DNA of 64,000 nucleotides from Gammaproteobacteria bacterium (GTDB lineage: Bacteria > Pseudomonadota > Gammaproteobacteria > Pseudomonadales > UBA5518): NCBI GenBank assembly GCA_016718385.1, contig JADKDK010000002.1, positions 372,001 to 436,000 of the forward strand. Direction: 5' to 3'. The notes beneath the pieces were generated by a model that was not told where the DNA came from, ran no database searches, and worked only from the letters and a program-made list of their open reading frames with translations. The position numbers were made by a program, and so were the translations under genes. Shown in pieces: positions 24,683-33,784 of the stretch (position 1 is the stretch's first letter; each line of letters starts with the position of its first letter).

Positions 24683-25826
24683 TCAGGCGCCCGCGGGGCC
24701 CATCAGCAGGTCGGCCAGGCGCGCGCGGTGGTAGGGACCGTCACCCATCAGCATCTGGTTGTGGAGCTGGCGCTTGAAGTAGAGGTGCACGAAGCATTCC
24801 CACGTGAAGCCGATGCCGCCGTGCAACTGCACCGAGCGGCTCGACCCGAAGGCCGCCATGTCGCTGGCACAGGCCTTGGCCATGTGCGCGGCGCGCAGCG
24901 CCCGCGCGGGTTCGTGGTCGATCGCGCAGGCCGCGTTGTAGACGTGCGAGCGCGCCGTGTCGATCTGCATCATCAGGTTGACCAGCGGATGCTTGACGGC
25001 CTGGAAGAAACCGATCGGACGATCGAACTGCTGGCGCACGCGGGCGTACTCCGCGGTGGTCTGCAGCTGCCATTCCGCGGCGCCGCACATATCGGCGGCG
25101 ATCAGCGTCAGCAGTGCCGGCTCGGCGGCGCCGATGACAGCGATCGCGGCCCCCGCGGGCGCCAGCACGCTCTCGACCGCCACGCCGTCGAAGTGGATGT
25201 GCGCCTGGTCGCGCGTCAGGTCGACGATCGCATCGGCGACGACGTCCATGCCCGCGGCGCCGGCACGCACCAGGTACAGGCCGGCCCGGCCGTTCTCGAG
25301 CGCCAAGACCACGAAAAGCTCTGCCTTGCGGGCATCCTGCACGTACCACGCGGTGCCGTTCAGTTTGCCGTCGCTGAAGATCACGTCGCTCGCGGCGCCA
25401 TCCCAGACACCGCGCGCGTTGGTGAGGGCGAGCGTGGCCGCCCGGCCCTCGGCGATTTCGGCAAGCGCGGCATCGGCCGCTTGCGTGCCGCAGGCTGCCA
25501 GCACGTAGGTCGCGTGGAGGGTCGGCAACAGCGGCGAGGGAAACGCGGCGCGGCCGGCCTCCTCCGCCAGCGCCGTGACCGCGACACAGGGCATGCCCAG
25601 GCCGCCGGCGCGCTCGGGCACCGCGAGCCCGGTCCAGCCGAGCTCCGCCATCTGTTGCCACAATCCACGGTCCCAGGCGCACTCGGGCTCGCGCGCCGGA
25701 TCGGGATTGGCCGCCACCAGCCGGTGCAGGCGATCCGTGGGCATATTCGTCCTGGAAGAACCTGCGCGCCGCATCGCGCAGCATCAGCGCTTCGTCACCG
25801 AAGCCGAAATCCCTGGGCATGCTCAT
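24683..25826 (-). pseudogene. Acyl-CoA dehydrogenase, frameshifted near its N-terminus
   Basis: Repaired length is about 380 residues. The N-terminal 28 residues (MSMPRDFGFGDEALMLRDAARRF and FQDEY) read in one frame from 25826. The rest (PTDRLHRLVAANPDPAREPE onward) continues in the next frame after an apparent extra base near 25742, where TATGCCCACG replaces an expected in-frame TAY-CCC-ACG. The C-terminal domain is typical (EYARVRQQFDRPIGFFQAVKH, LHGGIGFTWE). An ATG in the second frame at 25744 with AGGA upstream could restart translation and give a protein missing only the first helix. It is the second gene of an acyl-CoA dehydrogenase pair, as in heteromeric steroid-type enzymes. Confidence 0.8.
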
Positions 25827-25865
25827 GCGTTCACTCCTGGTCTGCCGGGAGGGCCGGCGTTGTTC

Positions 25866-25888
25866 GTCCGGATGAATCCGGACCTACC
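25866..25888. repeat. REP-like palindrome overlapping the end of an acyl-CoA dehydrogenase gene
   Basis: GTCCGGATGAATCCGGAC at 25866-25883 is a perfect 8+8 inverted repeat with a GA spacer, followed by CTACC. On the minus strand this reads TAGGTCCGGATTCATCCGGA, and that TAG (25886-25884) is the stop codon of the upstream dehydrogenase gene. The same 21 bases recur at 33735 and 44795. Confidence 0.8.
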
Positions 25889-27121
25889 TGGTTTTCGCGA
25901 GGCCGAGCACGCGCTCGCCGAGAATGTTGCGCTGCACCTCGCTGGTGCCCGCGGCGATGGTCATGCCGAAGGAATTGAGGTACGCCAGCGGCCAGCGCCC
26001 GCCCTGGGGCGCGTTGGGATCGGCCATGTACAGCGAGCTGGCCGCGCCCTCGATGTCGAGCGCCAGCGCCGCGGCGTCCTGCGACAACTCGCTGATCGCC
26101 AGCTTCCATTGCAGCGGGATGCGCATCATGTCCTCGGCCAGCGCCGGCACCCGGGCGCGCTTCTGGTTCAGCGCGAAGCCTTCCTCGCGGATCGCCAGTT
26201 GCATGATGCGGTCGCGGATCACCGGATCGTCGGCCGCGCGGGCGCCGTTGCGCCAGCGTGGCGCGCCAGCTCGATCAGCCTGCTCGCATTGCCCGTGTCC
26301 TCGCTTTCCCCGGCGCGGCGGCCGCCGGACTGCGGCGTCACGAGCGGGCCGGCGCCACGCTCGTGCAGCAGCGTGGTCATCGCCACCGTCCAGCCCTTGC
26401 CGACCTCGTCGAGACGCATGCCGTCGTCGATCTCGAGGTCCTCGAAGAGCACCTCGTTGAAGCCGGTCTCGCCGGTGATCTTGATCAGCGGGCGCACCGT
26501 CACGCCCTTGCCCAGCGCCGCCTCGATCGGCACCACGAAATAGCTGAGACCCGCGTGCTTGCCCGCCTTGTCGGTGCGCGCCAGCAGGATCATCCAGCTG
26601 GCGAAATGCGCCAGCGAGGTCCACACCTTGTGGCCGTTGATTATCCACTTGTCGCCGCGCGGCTCGGCGAAGGTCTGCACGCTCGCGAGGTCCGATCCCG
26701 CGCCCGGCTCGCTGAAGCCCTGGCACCAGATCTCCTCGCCGGACAGCAGCTTCGGCAGCAACTCGCGCTTGAGCTGCTCGGAGCCGTGGTGAAAGATCGT
26801 CGGCGCAGCCATGCCCAGACCAATCACATTGGGAAAATACGGCGTGCCAACGCGCTGCATCTCCTCGTTGGCGATGCGCTGGCAATCGTTGCGTCCACCG
26901 CCGCCGTACTCCACGGGGTAATCGCAACCGACCAGACCGGCGTCATAAGCCGCTTTCTGCCAGGCGCAGAGATAATCGAGCTGCGCGCGCGTCATGATCT
27001 CCAGCGCCGTCTGGGGCAATCGCACCGGCGCGGGCGGCGGGACATTCGCGCCGAGCCAGCGCCGGCACCGGGCGCGGAATTCGGCTTGCTCGGGAGACTC
27101 CCTGCGGGCGGATTCGGACAT
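25884..27121 (-). pseudogene. Acyl-CoA dehydrogenase (large type), frameshifted in the middle
   Basis: The repaired protein is about 412 residues. The first 290 read from 27121 and include DYPVEYGGGG, WCQGFSEPGAGSDLASVQT and INGHKVWTSLAHFASWM. The remaining part reads in another frame from DDPVIRDRIMQLAIREEG to the typical end SFGMTIAAGTSEVQRNILGERVLG. The switch lies at about 26251-26258, where GCTGGCGCAAC appears to lack one base compared with an expected Gly-Arg-Asn reading. As given, both halves are open but no full enzyme is made. FAD and substrate motifs are otherwise intact. It is followed 57 bases later by a second dehydrogenase gene, suggesting a two-subunit enzyme. Confidence 0.82.
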
Positions 27122-27269
27122 GGTTATCGACCTCGGAACCGGACTGGGGGGACGGCATCGCGCGGGAGGCGGCGGCGCGGCGGCGCGAGAATTATCGCGA
27201 CGCCGCGCCGATGCACGAAGGGATCATCGAGGGGAGCGACGCGGCCACGGGGCAAGCGCGTCGGGCGGC

Positions 27270-27608
27270 TCAGTTCCTGGCCTTGTATGCCTGCAATGCC
27301 GCGTTGAAGCGGGTGGCCACATCCGTCTGCTCATCGACGGCCGCGTTGTAGCTGGCAATGCGCGCCGCCCTGGCCTCGACCGCCTCTTCCTCGCCCGCCG
27401 CCTTGCCCTCCTCGTCCAGGCAGGTCAGATAGGCCGTACCGCTGGCCATGTAGGCCTTGACCACGCCCTGCGCCGCTTTCATATCCTCGAGCGTCGCCAC
27501 GGCGCCGTCGGGTATCGCCGGTGCGGCTTCACGGCTGCATTCCGCCGTCGCTGCGACGGCGAAAAGGCTGAGACTGAGGGTCAGGGTCGCCATCGGCAAG
27601 CGCATCAT
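27270..27608 (-). CDS. Small exported protein of unknown function
   Basis: A 112-residue protein with a clear signal peptide (residues 1 to about 22, ending AVAATA before ECSREA). The mature part is Ala/Glu-rich and helical, with two cysteines (ECSR and YLTCLDEEG) that could form a disulphide. No family is recognised. GGAG lies nine bases upstream of the first of two adjacent ATGs, which fixes the start. It stands alone between the dehydrogenase pair and the SDR gene, so its role cannot be guessed from context. Confidence 0.7.
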   Translation of the reverse strand: MMRLPMATLTLSLSLFAVAATAECSREAAPAIPDGAVATLEDMKAAQGVVKAYMASGTAYLTCLDEEGKAAGEEEAVEARAARIASYNAAVDEQTDVATRFNAALQAYKARN

Positions 27609-27712
27609 GGGCGTGTTCTCCAGTATGTTTGTTCGGGCCGCCACGCGGCGGCGCCAAGACTCTAGCCGAGCGTGCGGCCGGCTACAACCGCCCGCCGCGG
27701 CGCAGCGAGCGC

Positions 27713-28414
27713 TCAGCGCTCGAACTGCCCCAGGTTGGCGTGGATGACCGCGCCATTGATCACCGCGTTGAGTGCGCAGAAGTGAATGGTGCGCGCGACC
27801 TCCTCGGGCTCGATCAGGCGTCCGAAGGTCACGTTGCCCGCCAGCGCCTCCAGCACCTCGGACGCCTGACCGACGTGGGCGCGCAGCATCTCGGTATCGG
27901 TGAAGCCCGGACAGACGCAGGCGGTGTGGATTCCGCGCCCGGCGAGATCCTGGCAGGTCGCGCGCATCAGGCCGATCAGGGCATGCTTGGACACCACGTA
28001 GGCGCACGAGCCCGCCACCGCCTTCTCGCCCAGCGTCGAACCCACGTAGACGATCGCGGAGCCAGCTCCCATCAAGGGCAGCAGCAACTGGTCGAGCTGC
28101 ACGCAGGCGACCACGTTGACCTGCAGCACGCGATGCAGCGCCGCCGCATCCACGTTCGCGACGCTGTCCTTGGTCAGCAGGCCGGCGTTGTGCACCAGCG
28201 CGATCCTCTCGCTGCCGGCCACCGCGGCGCGCACGGCCTCACCGTGGCGCGCCGCCCAGTCGGGCTCGGCGATGTCGATGCCGAGTTGCACCGCGCCTGC
28301 CAGCGCGATGGGGCTGCGCGAGATGTTGACGACCCGATAGCCCTCGGCCGCGAACAGCCGCGCCGTGGCCAGCCCGATGCCCTTGCTGCCGCCCGTGATG
28401 ACCAGTGTCTTCAT
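27713..28414 (-). CDS. Short-chain dehydrogenase/reductase, possibly pterin-linked
   Basis: A 233-residue classical SDR: TGGSKGIGLATARLF nucleotide-binding motif, NAGLL, a catalytic Ser in YVGSTLGEKA, and Tyr-XXX-Lys in CAYVVSKHALIG. PGFTDTEML follows the active site. The gene starts 3 bases after the stop of the pyruvoyl-tetrahydropterin-synthase-like gene, so the two are surely co-transcribed. Sepiapterin reductase is an SDR acting on the product of such a synthase, so a pterin substrate is plausible, but nothing in the sequence proves it. Confidence 0.85.
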   Translation of the reverse strand: MKTLVITGGSKGIGLATARLFAAEGYRVVNISRSPIALAGAVQLGIDIAEPDWAARHGEAVRAAVAGSERIALVHNAGLLTKDSVANVDAAALHRVLQVNVVACVQLDQLLLPLMGAGSAIVYVGSTLGEKAVAGSCAYVVSKHALIGLMRATCQDLAGRGIHTACVCPGFTDTEMLRAHVGQASEVLEALAGNVTFGRLIEPEEVARTIHFCALNAVINGAVIHANLGQFER

Positions 28415-28417
28415 GGC

Positions 28418-28909
28418 TCAGTCCCTGCGCCAGTGGCTGGTGCCCCACTGCCCCGGCCCGGAGGAGACCTTGATGCCGACCTCGCGGATGTCGCGTCCAC
28501 CGATCAGCGCACTGTCCTCGAGCAGCCGCTGCATCAGGTAGCGCGCGTACTCCTCGACCGTGGAGTTGCGCACCGGCAGCAGCAGCGTGTCGCCGCGCGG
28601 GAAGAACAGCTCCTCGCCGGCGAACTCCACGCGGTACTGCGCGCCCTGCTCACCGATGCGCAGATGCGGCGAGAGCGCCGGCAGCAGTATGTACTCGTCG
28701 AGTTCCTCGCATAGCCGCTCCAGCTTGTCCTTGAGGATGCGGTAACTGAAGCACATGCCGTTGTCGCCCACCGGCGCGGTGATGCTGGCCGCCACCCTGA
28801 AGTTGTGGCCGTGCAGGCGTTCGCGTTCCGTGGCGGAGAAAATCGTGAAATGCGCGGCGGAGAACTTCATGTACTCCTTCGCCAGTTCGATCGTGGTCAG
28901 TTGTTCCAA
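28418..28909 (-). CDS. 6-pyruvoyl-tetrahydropterin synthase-like protein with an ExxHGH site (PTPS-III-like)
   Basis: A 163-residue member of the QueD/PTPS fold. Zinc ligands are His20 in FSAAH and His33/His35 in LHGHNF. Canonical enzymes carry a catalytic Cys a few residues before HGH; here the stretch is TEREERLHGH-like without Cys (TERERLHGH), with Glu30 at the -3 position giving ExxHGH. That pattern is described for PTPS-III proteins, which can replace FolB in making the folate precursor. The start is a TTG at 28909 with GGGAG nine bases upstream; an ATG at 28870 is too close to its AAGGAG. It leads the two-gene operon with the SDR. Confidence 0.8.
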   Translation of the reverse strand: MEQLTTIELAKEYMKFSAAHFTIFSATERERLHGHNFRVAASITAPVGDNGMCFSYRILKDKLERLCEELDEYILLPALSPHLRIGEQGAQYRVEFAGEELFFPRGDTLLLPVRNSTVEEYARYLMQRLLEDSALIGGRDIREVGIKVSSGPGQWGTSHWRRD

Positions 28910-29137
28910 GCCGGTGTACTCCCGCTGCTGCCTGCTCGTGGCGACACTATAGCCGAGACCGCGCCGGCGTGGCGTGGTCCCGCGTGGACCGCGGGCCTTG
29001 CGCCTTGCATCGACCGGCCGGGGCCCGGCCTCAACCCGGGGCCGCGCGCGCCAGGCCTGGTCCGCGAGCGGGCGCCGGTTTGCATGGGGCCCGCCGAACG
29101 GTCACCATCAGCGCGCCAGCCAACCGGAGACCGACGC

Positions 29138-30922
29138 ATGCGCCTGCCAGCCGCGGCTTTGGGGATATGCGCCCTCGCATTCTGTGCCCGCGCCGGGTCC
29201 ATCGATCTGACCGTTCGCGACAGCGCGGGTACGCCGGTCGCCAGCGCGATGGTCACGCGTAGTCCCGCCGGCACCACGCCCGCCGATACCTTCGACAACG
29301 GCTACCCGGCGCCGGGAAGGCCGAACATGGCGCCGGCGCAGGTCACGCATTTCAGCGACGCGGCCGGCAAGCTGAGTTTCCCGCCCACCAGCGAACTGGT
29401 GAACCTGCGCGTGCGCAAGCCGGGCTACGCCGACGCGCGCGTGCAGGGCATCCGCGGCGACGAGGCGCCGGAGCTGCTGCTCGCGCCGCAGACCGATCCT
29501 CTCGCGCTCGCCGAATCCAAACCGTCGAACCTGTGGCTCTCGCTGCTCGACTTCGACGGCGATGCCCGCGCGCGCGAGCACTTCCTGCTGCACTGCGCGT
29601 TCTGTCACCAGCAGGCCTCGCCGTTCATGCGCAAGCCCCGCTCGGGCGAGGAGTGGCGCGATGCGATCGACCGCATGAACCGCTACGGCGCACAGATGGC
29701 GCACGAATTCCGCCAGCCGCTGGCGCGCTACCTGCACGCGCGCTTCGAGGCGATCCGCGACCGCCCCGAGCTGCTGCCGGACTTCGAGCCGTGGGAGCCG
29801 CACCTCGCCGGCGTCGAGATCACCGAGTGGCCCATCGGCGACTCGCTCTCGCAGATGCACGACTTCCTGCTCCACCCCAACGGCATGATCTACGTCGGCG
29901 ACAACCTGATGGACCGCGTCTACGAGCTCGACCCGCTGTCGGGCGAATACCGCGTCTACCCCATCCCGCACGCCGACGGCGCGTCGCTCGGCGGCATCCT
30001 CGGCAACCGTTTCGCTGCCGGCTACCCGAAGGTCGATAACTACCTGGGCGTGCACTCCTTCGCGCTGTCGCCCGTCGACGGGCACATCTTCATAACGCCC
30101 TCGATGGCACAGTCGCTGCTCGAATTCGACCCGGTGAGCAAGCGCTTCACCGAATGGAAGATGGACGAGGGCTTCTACCCGCACACCATCCGCGTCGATG
30201 CCGGGGATCGCGTCTGGTTCACGCTGGCACTGAGCAACCAGGTGGCGATGTTCGACCGCGCGACGCAGGAGTTCAGCTACTTCGATCTGCCGCCACGCAG
30301 CCTGCGCGAGCGCGTGGTGAGCGCCGTGGTGAAGTGGCGCCTGGGGCGCGGTGACGTCAGCGAGCCGCCCGAGTATGACTGGGACAACACCGGCTTCCCG
30401 ATGCCCTACGGCATCGACATCGCACCCGATGGCACGGTGTGGGTGGCGCGGCTCTACGCCGGCGACATCGTGCGCATCGATCCGGTTTCGGGCGAGACGC
30501 AGGCCATTCCCGCCCCTTTCACCGGGCCACGCCGCCTGCGCTGTGACGCCGCGGGCAATCCCTGGATCTCGGGCTTCTCCTCGGGCCTCATCGCGCGCTA
30601 TGACGTCTCGCAGCACCGCTTCGACACCTGGCCGCTGCCGGTCGTCAGCGAAACGCCCTACGCGTTGAACGTCGACCGCGCGCGCAACGTGGTGTGGGTC
30701 AACGGCAACCAGTCCGACACGCTGCTGCGCTTCGACATCGCGAGCGCGACCTGGAAAGTCTATCCGCTCGCGCGCTACCGCTCGTTCACGCGCGACATCG
30801 AGATCGACGAGGACGGCGCGGTCTACACCAGTGTGTCGAACTTCCCGGCGTGGCAGATCGAGGACGCGCAGCCGACCCTGCTGCGCTTGCGCGAGGCAGG
30901 CGCCAAGCTTGCGAGTCCGTAA
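29138..30922 (+). CDS. Exported beta-propeller (Vgb/streptogramin-lyase-like) protein with one c-type haem site
   Basis: A 594-residue secreted protein. The signal peptide is residues 1-19 (ending CARA). A carboxypeptidase-regulatory-like beta-sandwich follows (SIDLTVRDSAGTPVASAMV, residues about 20-110). A single haem motif C153-AF-C156-H157 then sits in a short cytochrome-like segment, and from about 240 to the end a six- or seven-bladed propeller repeats units like GIDIAPDGTVWVARLYAGDIVRID. Vgb itself is a lyase for streptogramin B, but most relatives are not. GGAG eight bases before the ATG fixes the start. It leads a forward cluster with a cupin, a P450 and a quinone reductase. The substrate is unknown. 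Confidence 0.8.
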   Translation: MRLPAAALGICALAFCARAGSIDLTVRDSAGTPVASAMVTRSPAGTTPADTFDNGYPAPGRPNMAPAQVTHFSDAAGKLSFPPTSELVNLRVRKPGYADARVQGIRGDEAPELLLAPQTDPLALAESKPSNLWLSLLDFDGDARAREHFLLHCAFCHQQASPFMRKPRSGEEWRDAIDRMNRYGAQMAHEFRQPLARYLHARFEAIRDRPELLPDFEPWEPHLAGVEITEWPIGDSLSQMHDFLLHPNGMIYVGDNLMDRVYELDPLSGEYRVYPIPHADGASLGGILGNRFAAGYPKVDNYLGVHSFALSPVDGHIFITPSMAQSLLEFDPVSKRFTEWKMDEGFYPHTIRVDAGDRVWFTLALSNQVAMFDRATQEFSYFDLPPRSLRERVVSAVVKWRLGRGDVSEPPEYDWDNTGFPMPYGIDIAPDGTVWVARLYAGDIVRIDPVSGETQAIPAPFTGPRRLRCDAAGNPWISGFSSGLIARYDVSQHRFDTWPLPVVSETPYALNVDRARNVVWVNGNQSDTLLRFDIASATWKVYPLARYRSFTRDIEIDEDGAVYTSVSNFPAWQIEDAQPTLLRLREAGAKLASP

Positions 30923-30997
30923 TGCCCGCGCGCTTTACTCCACGCCGGGGCACGGCGTAGATTGCGGCTCCCTTTCCACCGCGCGAAGAGTCCCCAC

Positions 30998-31504
30998 ATG
31001 GCAAGCGTAGAGCTCCCGACACCGGTGAAAGTCACCGAACTCCCCGAGACCCCGCTCACCTCGGGGCATATCAACCACAACGACCTGCCGTGGGTGGAGC
31101 AAGGCGGGGGCATCGAGATGAAGCTGCTGCGGGTATCCGACGATACCGGCCACTGGATCAGCATGAACCGCTTCCAGCCCGGCTCGCAGCTGCCGCCGCA
31201 CCGTCACAGTGGCGGCGTGTTCGCGTTCACGATCTCGGGCACCTGGGGCTACCTCGAGAGCGACTTTCGCTCCACCGCGGGCTCGGTGGTGCGCGAGCCC
31301 GCCAACACCGCGCACACGCTGTACGTGCCCGCCGATGCGAAGGAGCCGGCCGTGGTGATCTTCTTCATCGAGGGCAGCCTGGTGCACTACCTGCCCGACG
31401 GCAGCATCTGGGGCATATCGGACGGACACACGCAGATCGCCGACTACATCGCCCTGGCGCAGGCGCAAGGACACCCGGTGACGCGCGACATGTTGCTCAA
31501 GTGA
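30998..31504 (+). CDS. Cupin-domain protein (2,4'-dihydroxyacetophenone dioxygenase-like)
   Basis: A 168-residue single-domain cupin. Motif 1 appears as QLPPHRHSGGVFAFTISG (two His and later Glu/Gly positions) and motif 2 around EPANTAHTLYVP. The pattern and length match the 2,4'-dihydroxyacetophenone dioxygenase family, which cleaves a carbon-carbon bond beside a ketone using iron. The ATG at 30998 follows a weak AAGAG. It stands second in the cluster after the propeller protein, 7 bases before the P450 start, so the two are probably co-transcribed. Confidence 0.75.
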   Translation: MASVELPTPVKVTELPETPLTSGHINHNDLPWVEQGGGIEMKLLRVSDDTGHWISMNRFQPGSQLPPHRHSGGVFAFTISGTWGYLESDFRSTAGSVVREPANTAHTLYVPADAKEPAVVIFFIEGSLVHYLPDGSIWGISDGHTQIADYIALAQAQGHPVTRDMLLK

Positions 31505-31511
31505 AGCGCGC

Positions 31512-32720
31512 ATGAGCCTGCCCGCCATCGAGCTCTACGATCCCGACGTCTACGCCGCCGGCGTGCCGCACGAGCAGATGCGGTGGCTGCGCGAGCACGC
31601 GCCGGTGTACTGGCACCGCCATCCGGACGGCGGCGGCTTCTGGCTGGTGAGCCGCCATGCCGACGTGGTCGCGGTGTCGCGCGATCACCGTTCGTTTTCC
31701 TCCGAGCGCGGTTTCGTGATGATCGACGATCTCGCGGCCGACATCCTTGCCGACACGCGCGGACAGCTGCTCGGCATGGATCCGCCGCGCCATGGCCCGA
31801 TCCGCCGCGTCGTGATCGAGCGCTTCACGCAGCGCATGCTCGAGCAGCTCGAGCCGCGGGTGCGCGCCATCACGCGCGGCATCTTCGCCGCGGCGCGCGG
31901 GAAACCCGACTGCGACTTCGTCTACGACGTTGCCGGCCAGCTGCCCACCGCGGTGATCTGCACCATGCTCGGGGTGCCGGAGGAGATGTGGCACCAGGTG
32001 CGCGAGTGGTCGGACAGGAGCACCTCGGCTTCGGACCCGGACATCGGCTGCAGCCCGGCGCAGCAGCGCGAGGCCGGGATCGCGATGGGCATGTACGGCT
32101 ACTCGCTGGCGGCCGAGCGCAAGGACCGCGGCGGCGAAGACCTGATCTCGCTGCTGGTGAACGTGGAGGTCGACGGGCACAAGGTCAGCGAGGCGGAGTT
32201 CGCCTCGCTGTTCCTGCAGATCACGGTGGCCGGCAACGAGACCACGCGCGCCCTCATCGCCACCGGCATGCACGAACTGCTGCAGCGCCCCGCACTGTAC
32301 CGCGAGCTCGAGGCCGAGCCGGCGCTGCTTCCCGGGGCCATCGAGGAGATGCTGCGCTGGAGCACGCCGCTGCACCACTTCCGCCGCACCGCGACGCGTG
32401 ATTGCGAGATCGCGGGCCAGCCGGTGCGCGAGAACGACCGCGTGGTGCTGCTTTACACCTCGGCCAATTTCGACGAAACGGTGTTCGCCGATCCGATGCG
32501 CTTCGACATCCGCCGCAATCCGAACCCGCACCTCGCCTTCGGCCACGGCATCCACCTGTGCCTGGGCGCGAACCTCGCGCGGCTGGAAGCGCGGGTGTTC
32601 TTCGAGGAATTCTTTCGCCATTTCAGCGGCATCGAAGCCACCGGCGAGGCGCGGCGCATCCGTTCCAACCTCGTGAACGGGCACAAGTACATGCCGGTGC
32701 GCCTGCATCCGCGCGCCTGA
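31512..32720 (+). CDS. Cytochrome P450
   Basis: A full-length soluble bacterial P450 of 402 residues. Visible are the I-helix AGNETTR with its oxygen-activating Thr, the ExxR pair in EEMLRW, a PERF-like DPMRFDIRRNPNPH, and the haem loop FGHGIHLCLG with Cys350 as the iron ligand. It is a class I-type enzyme needing ferredoxin and reductase, neither of which is adjacent. Close relatives include the CYP107/CYP125/CYP142-type group, some acting on steroids or terpenes. The start overlaps the end of the cupin operon spacing (7 bases). Confidence 0.92.
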   Translation: MSLPAIELYDPDVYAAGVPHEQMRWLREHAPVYWHRHPDGGGFWLVSRHADVVAVSRDHRSFSSERGFVMIDDLAADILADTRGQLLGMDPPRHGPIRRVVIERFTQRMLEQLEPRVRAITRGIFAAARGKPDCDFVYDVAGQLPTAVICTMLGVPEEMWHQVREWSDRSTSASDPDIGCSPAQQREAGIAMGMYGYSLAAERKDRGGEDLISLLVNVEVDGHKVSEAEFASLFLQITVAGNETTRALIATGMHELLQRPALYRELEAEPALLPGAIEEMLRWSTPLHHFRRTATRDCEIAGQPVRENDRVVLLYTSANFDETVFADPMRFDIRRNPNPHLAFGHGIHLCLGANLARLEARVFFEEFFRHFSGIEATGEARRIRSNLVNGHKYMPVRLHPRA

Positions 32721-32735
32721 AGAGAGGAGCAACCC

Positions 32736-33737
32736 ATGCGCGCCATCGTCTGCAGAGAATACGGTCCGCCATCCGCCCTGGTACTCAGCGAGCTGCCCGA
32801 TCCGCAACCGGGGCCGGGACAGGTGCTGGTGCGCATCCACGCGGCCGGCGTGAACTTCGTCGACGCGCTGCTGATCGGCGGCAGCTACCAGATCCGCATC
32901 CCGCCGCCCTTCGTTCCCGGCGGTGATTGCGCGGGCACGGTGATCGCGACCGGTGCGGGCGTCACGGATTTCGCGGCGGGCGACCGGGTGCTCGTGAGCC
33001 CCGGCATCGGCGCCTATGCCGAGCTCATCACGCTGGCGCCGGTGCAGCTCGCGCGCATGCCCGCGAACATGGATTTCGCCGGCGCGGCGGTGTTCCTGCA
33101 GGCCAATGCCACCGCGTATTTCGCGCTGGTGAACCGCGGCACGCTGAAGGCCGACGAGACGCTGCTGGTGCTGGGCGCGGCCGGCGGCACCGGCGCCGCC
33201 GCGATCCAGGTGGGCAAGGCGCTGGGAGCGCGCGTGATCGCGGCGGCTTCCAGCGCCGCGAAGCTCGAGGCCTGCCGCGCACTGGGTGCGGACGTGCTGA
33301 TCGATTACGCCAGCCAGGACTTGCGCGCGGAGCTCAAGGCCGCCACCGGCGGGCGCGGCGTCGACCTGGTCTTCGACCCGGTGGGCGGCGCGCTGGCCGA
33401 GCCGGCGCTGCGCTCCTGCGCCGAGAACGGGCGCTACCTGGTGATCGGCTTCGCCAGCGGCGAGATCCCGAAGCTGCCGTTCAACCTGCCGCTGCTGAAG
33501 AGCTGCCAGGTGGTGGGGGTGGACTGGGGCGGCTTCGCGAGACGCCACCCGGAGGCAGGACGCGCGGTGACCGATGCCGTGCTCGCGCTCTATGCGCAGG
33601 GCCGTCTCAGCGATCCGCCGCTGGCGCACTACCCGCTGGAGCGCACCGCCGAGGCCATCGCCGACCTCGCGGCGCGGCGCATCGCGGGCAAGTGCGTGAT
33701 CGACGTGGCCCCCGAACCATCCGGACACCGACCGTAG
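32736..33737 (+). CDS. NADPH:quinone reductase-like medium-chain dehydrogenase
   Basis: A 333-residue MDR-superfamily enzyme without the structural zinc cysteines, typical of the QOR subgroup. It shows PGPGQVLVRIHAAGVNFVD, FVPGGDCAGTV, and the nucleotide fold VLGAAGGTGAAAIQVGKALGARVI. The family reduces quinones or enoyl substrates with NADPH. AGGAG six bases before the ATG fixes the start 15 bases after the P450 stop, so it closes this operon. Its TAG stop is supplied by the repeat that follows. Confidence 0.88.
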   Translation: MRAIVCREYGPPSALVLSELPDPQPGPGQVLVRIHAAGVNFVDALLIGGSYQIRIPPPFVPGGDCAGTVIATGAGVTDFAAGDRVLVSPGIGAYAELITLAPVQLARMPANMDFAGAAVFLQANATAYFALVNRGTLKADETLLVLGAAGGTGAAAIQVGKALGARVIAAASSAAKLEACRALGADVLIDYASQDLRAELKAATGGRGVDLVFDPVGGALAEPALRSCAENGRYLVIGFASGEIPKLPFNLPLLKSCQVVGVDWGGFARRHPEAGRAVTDAVLALYAQGRLSDPPLAHYPLERTAEAIADLAARRIAGKCVIDVAPEPSGHRP

Positions 33738-33782
33738 GTCCGGATTCATCCGGACATTGTCCGGCTGAAGCCGGATCCACGG
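33732..33782. repeat. Inverted pair of REP-like palindromes between convergent genes
   Basis: GTCCGGATTCATCCGGAC at 33738-33755, preceded by CCGTAG, is followed at 33759-33776 by the variant GTCCGGCTGAAGCCGGAT and CCACGG. The two face each other as a BIME-like pair. The TAG of the leader (33735-33737) is the stop of the quinone reductase gene. Confidence 0.8.
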
Positions 33783-33784
33783 AG

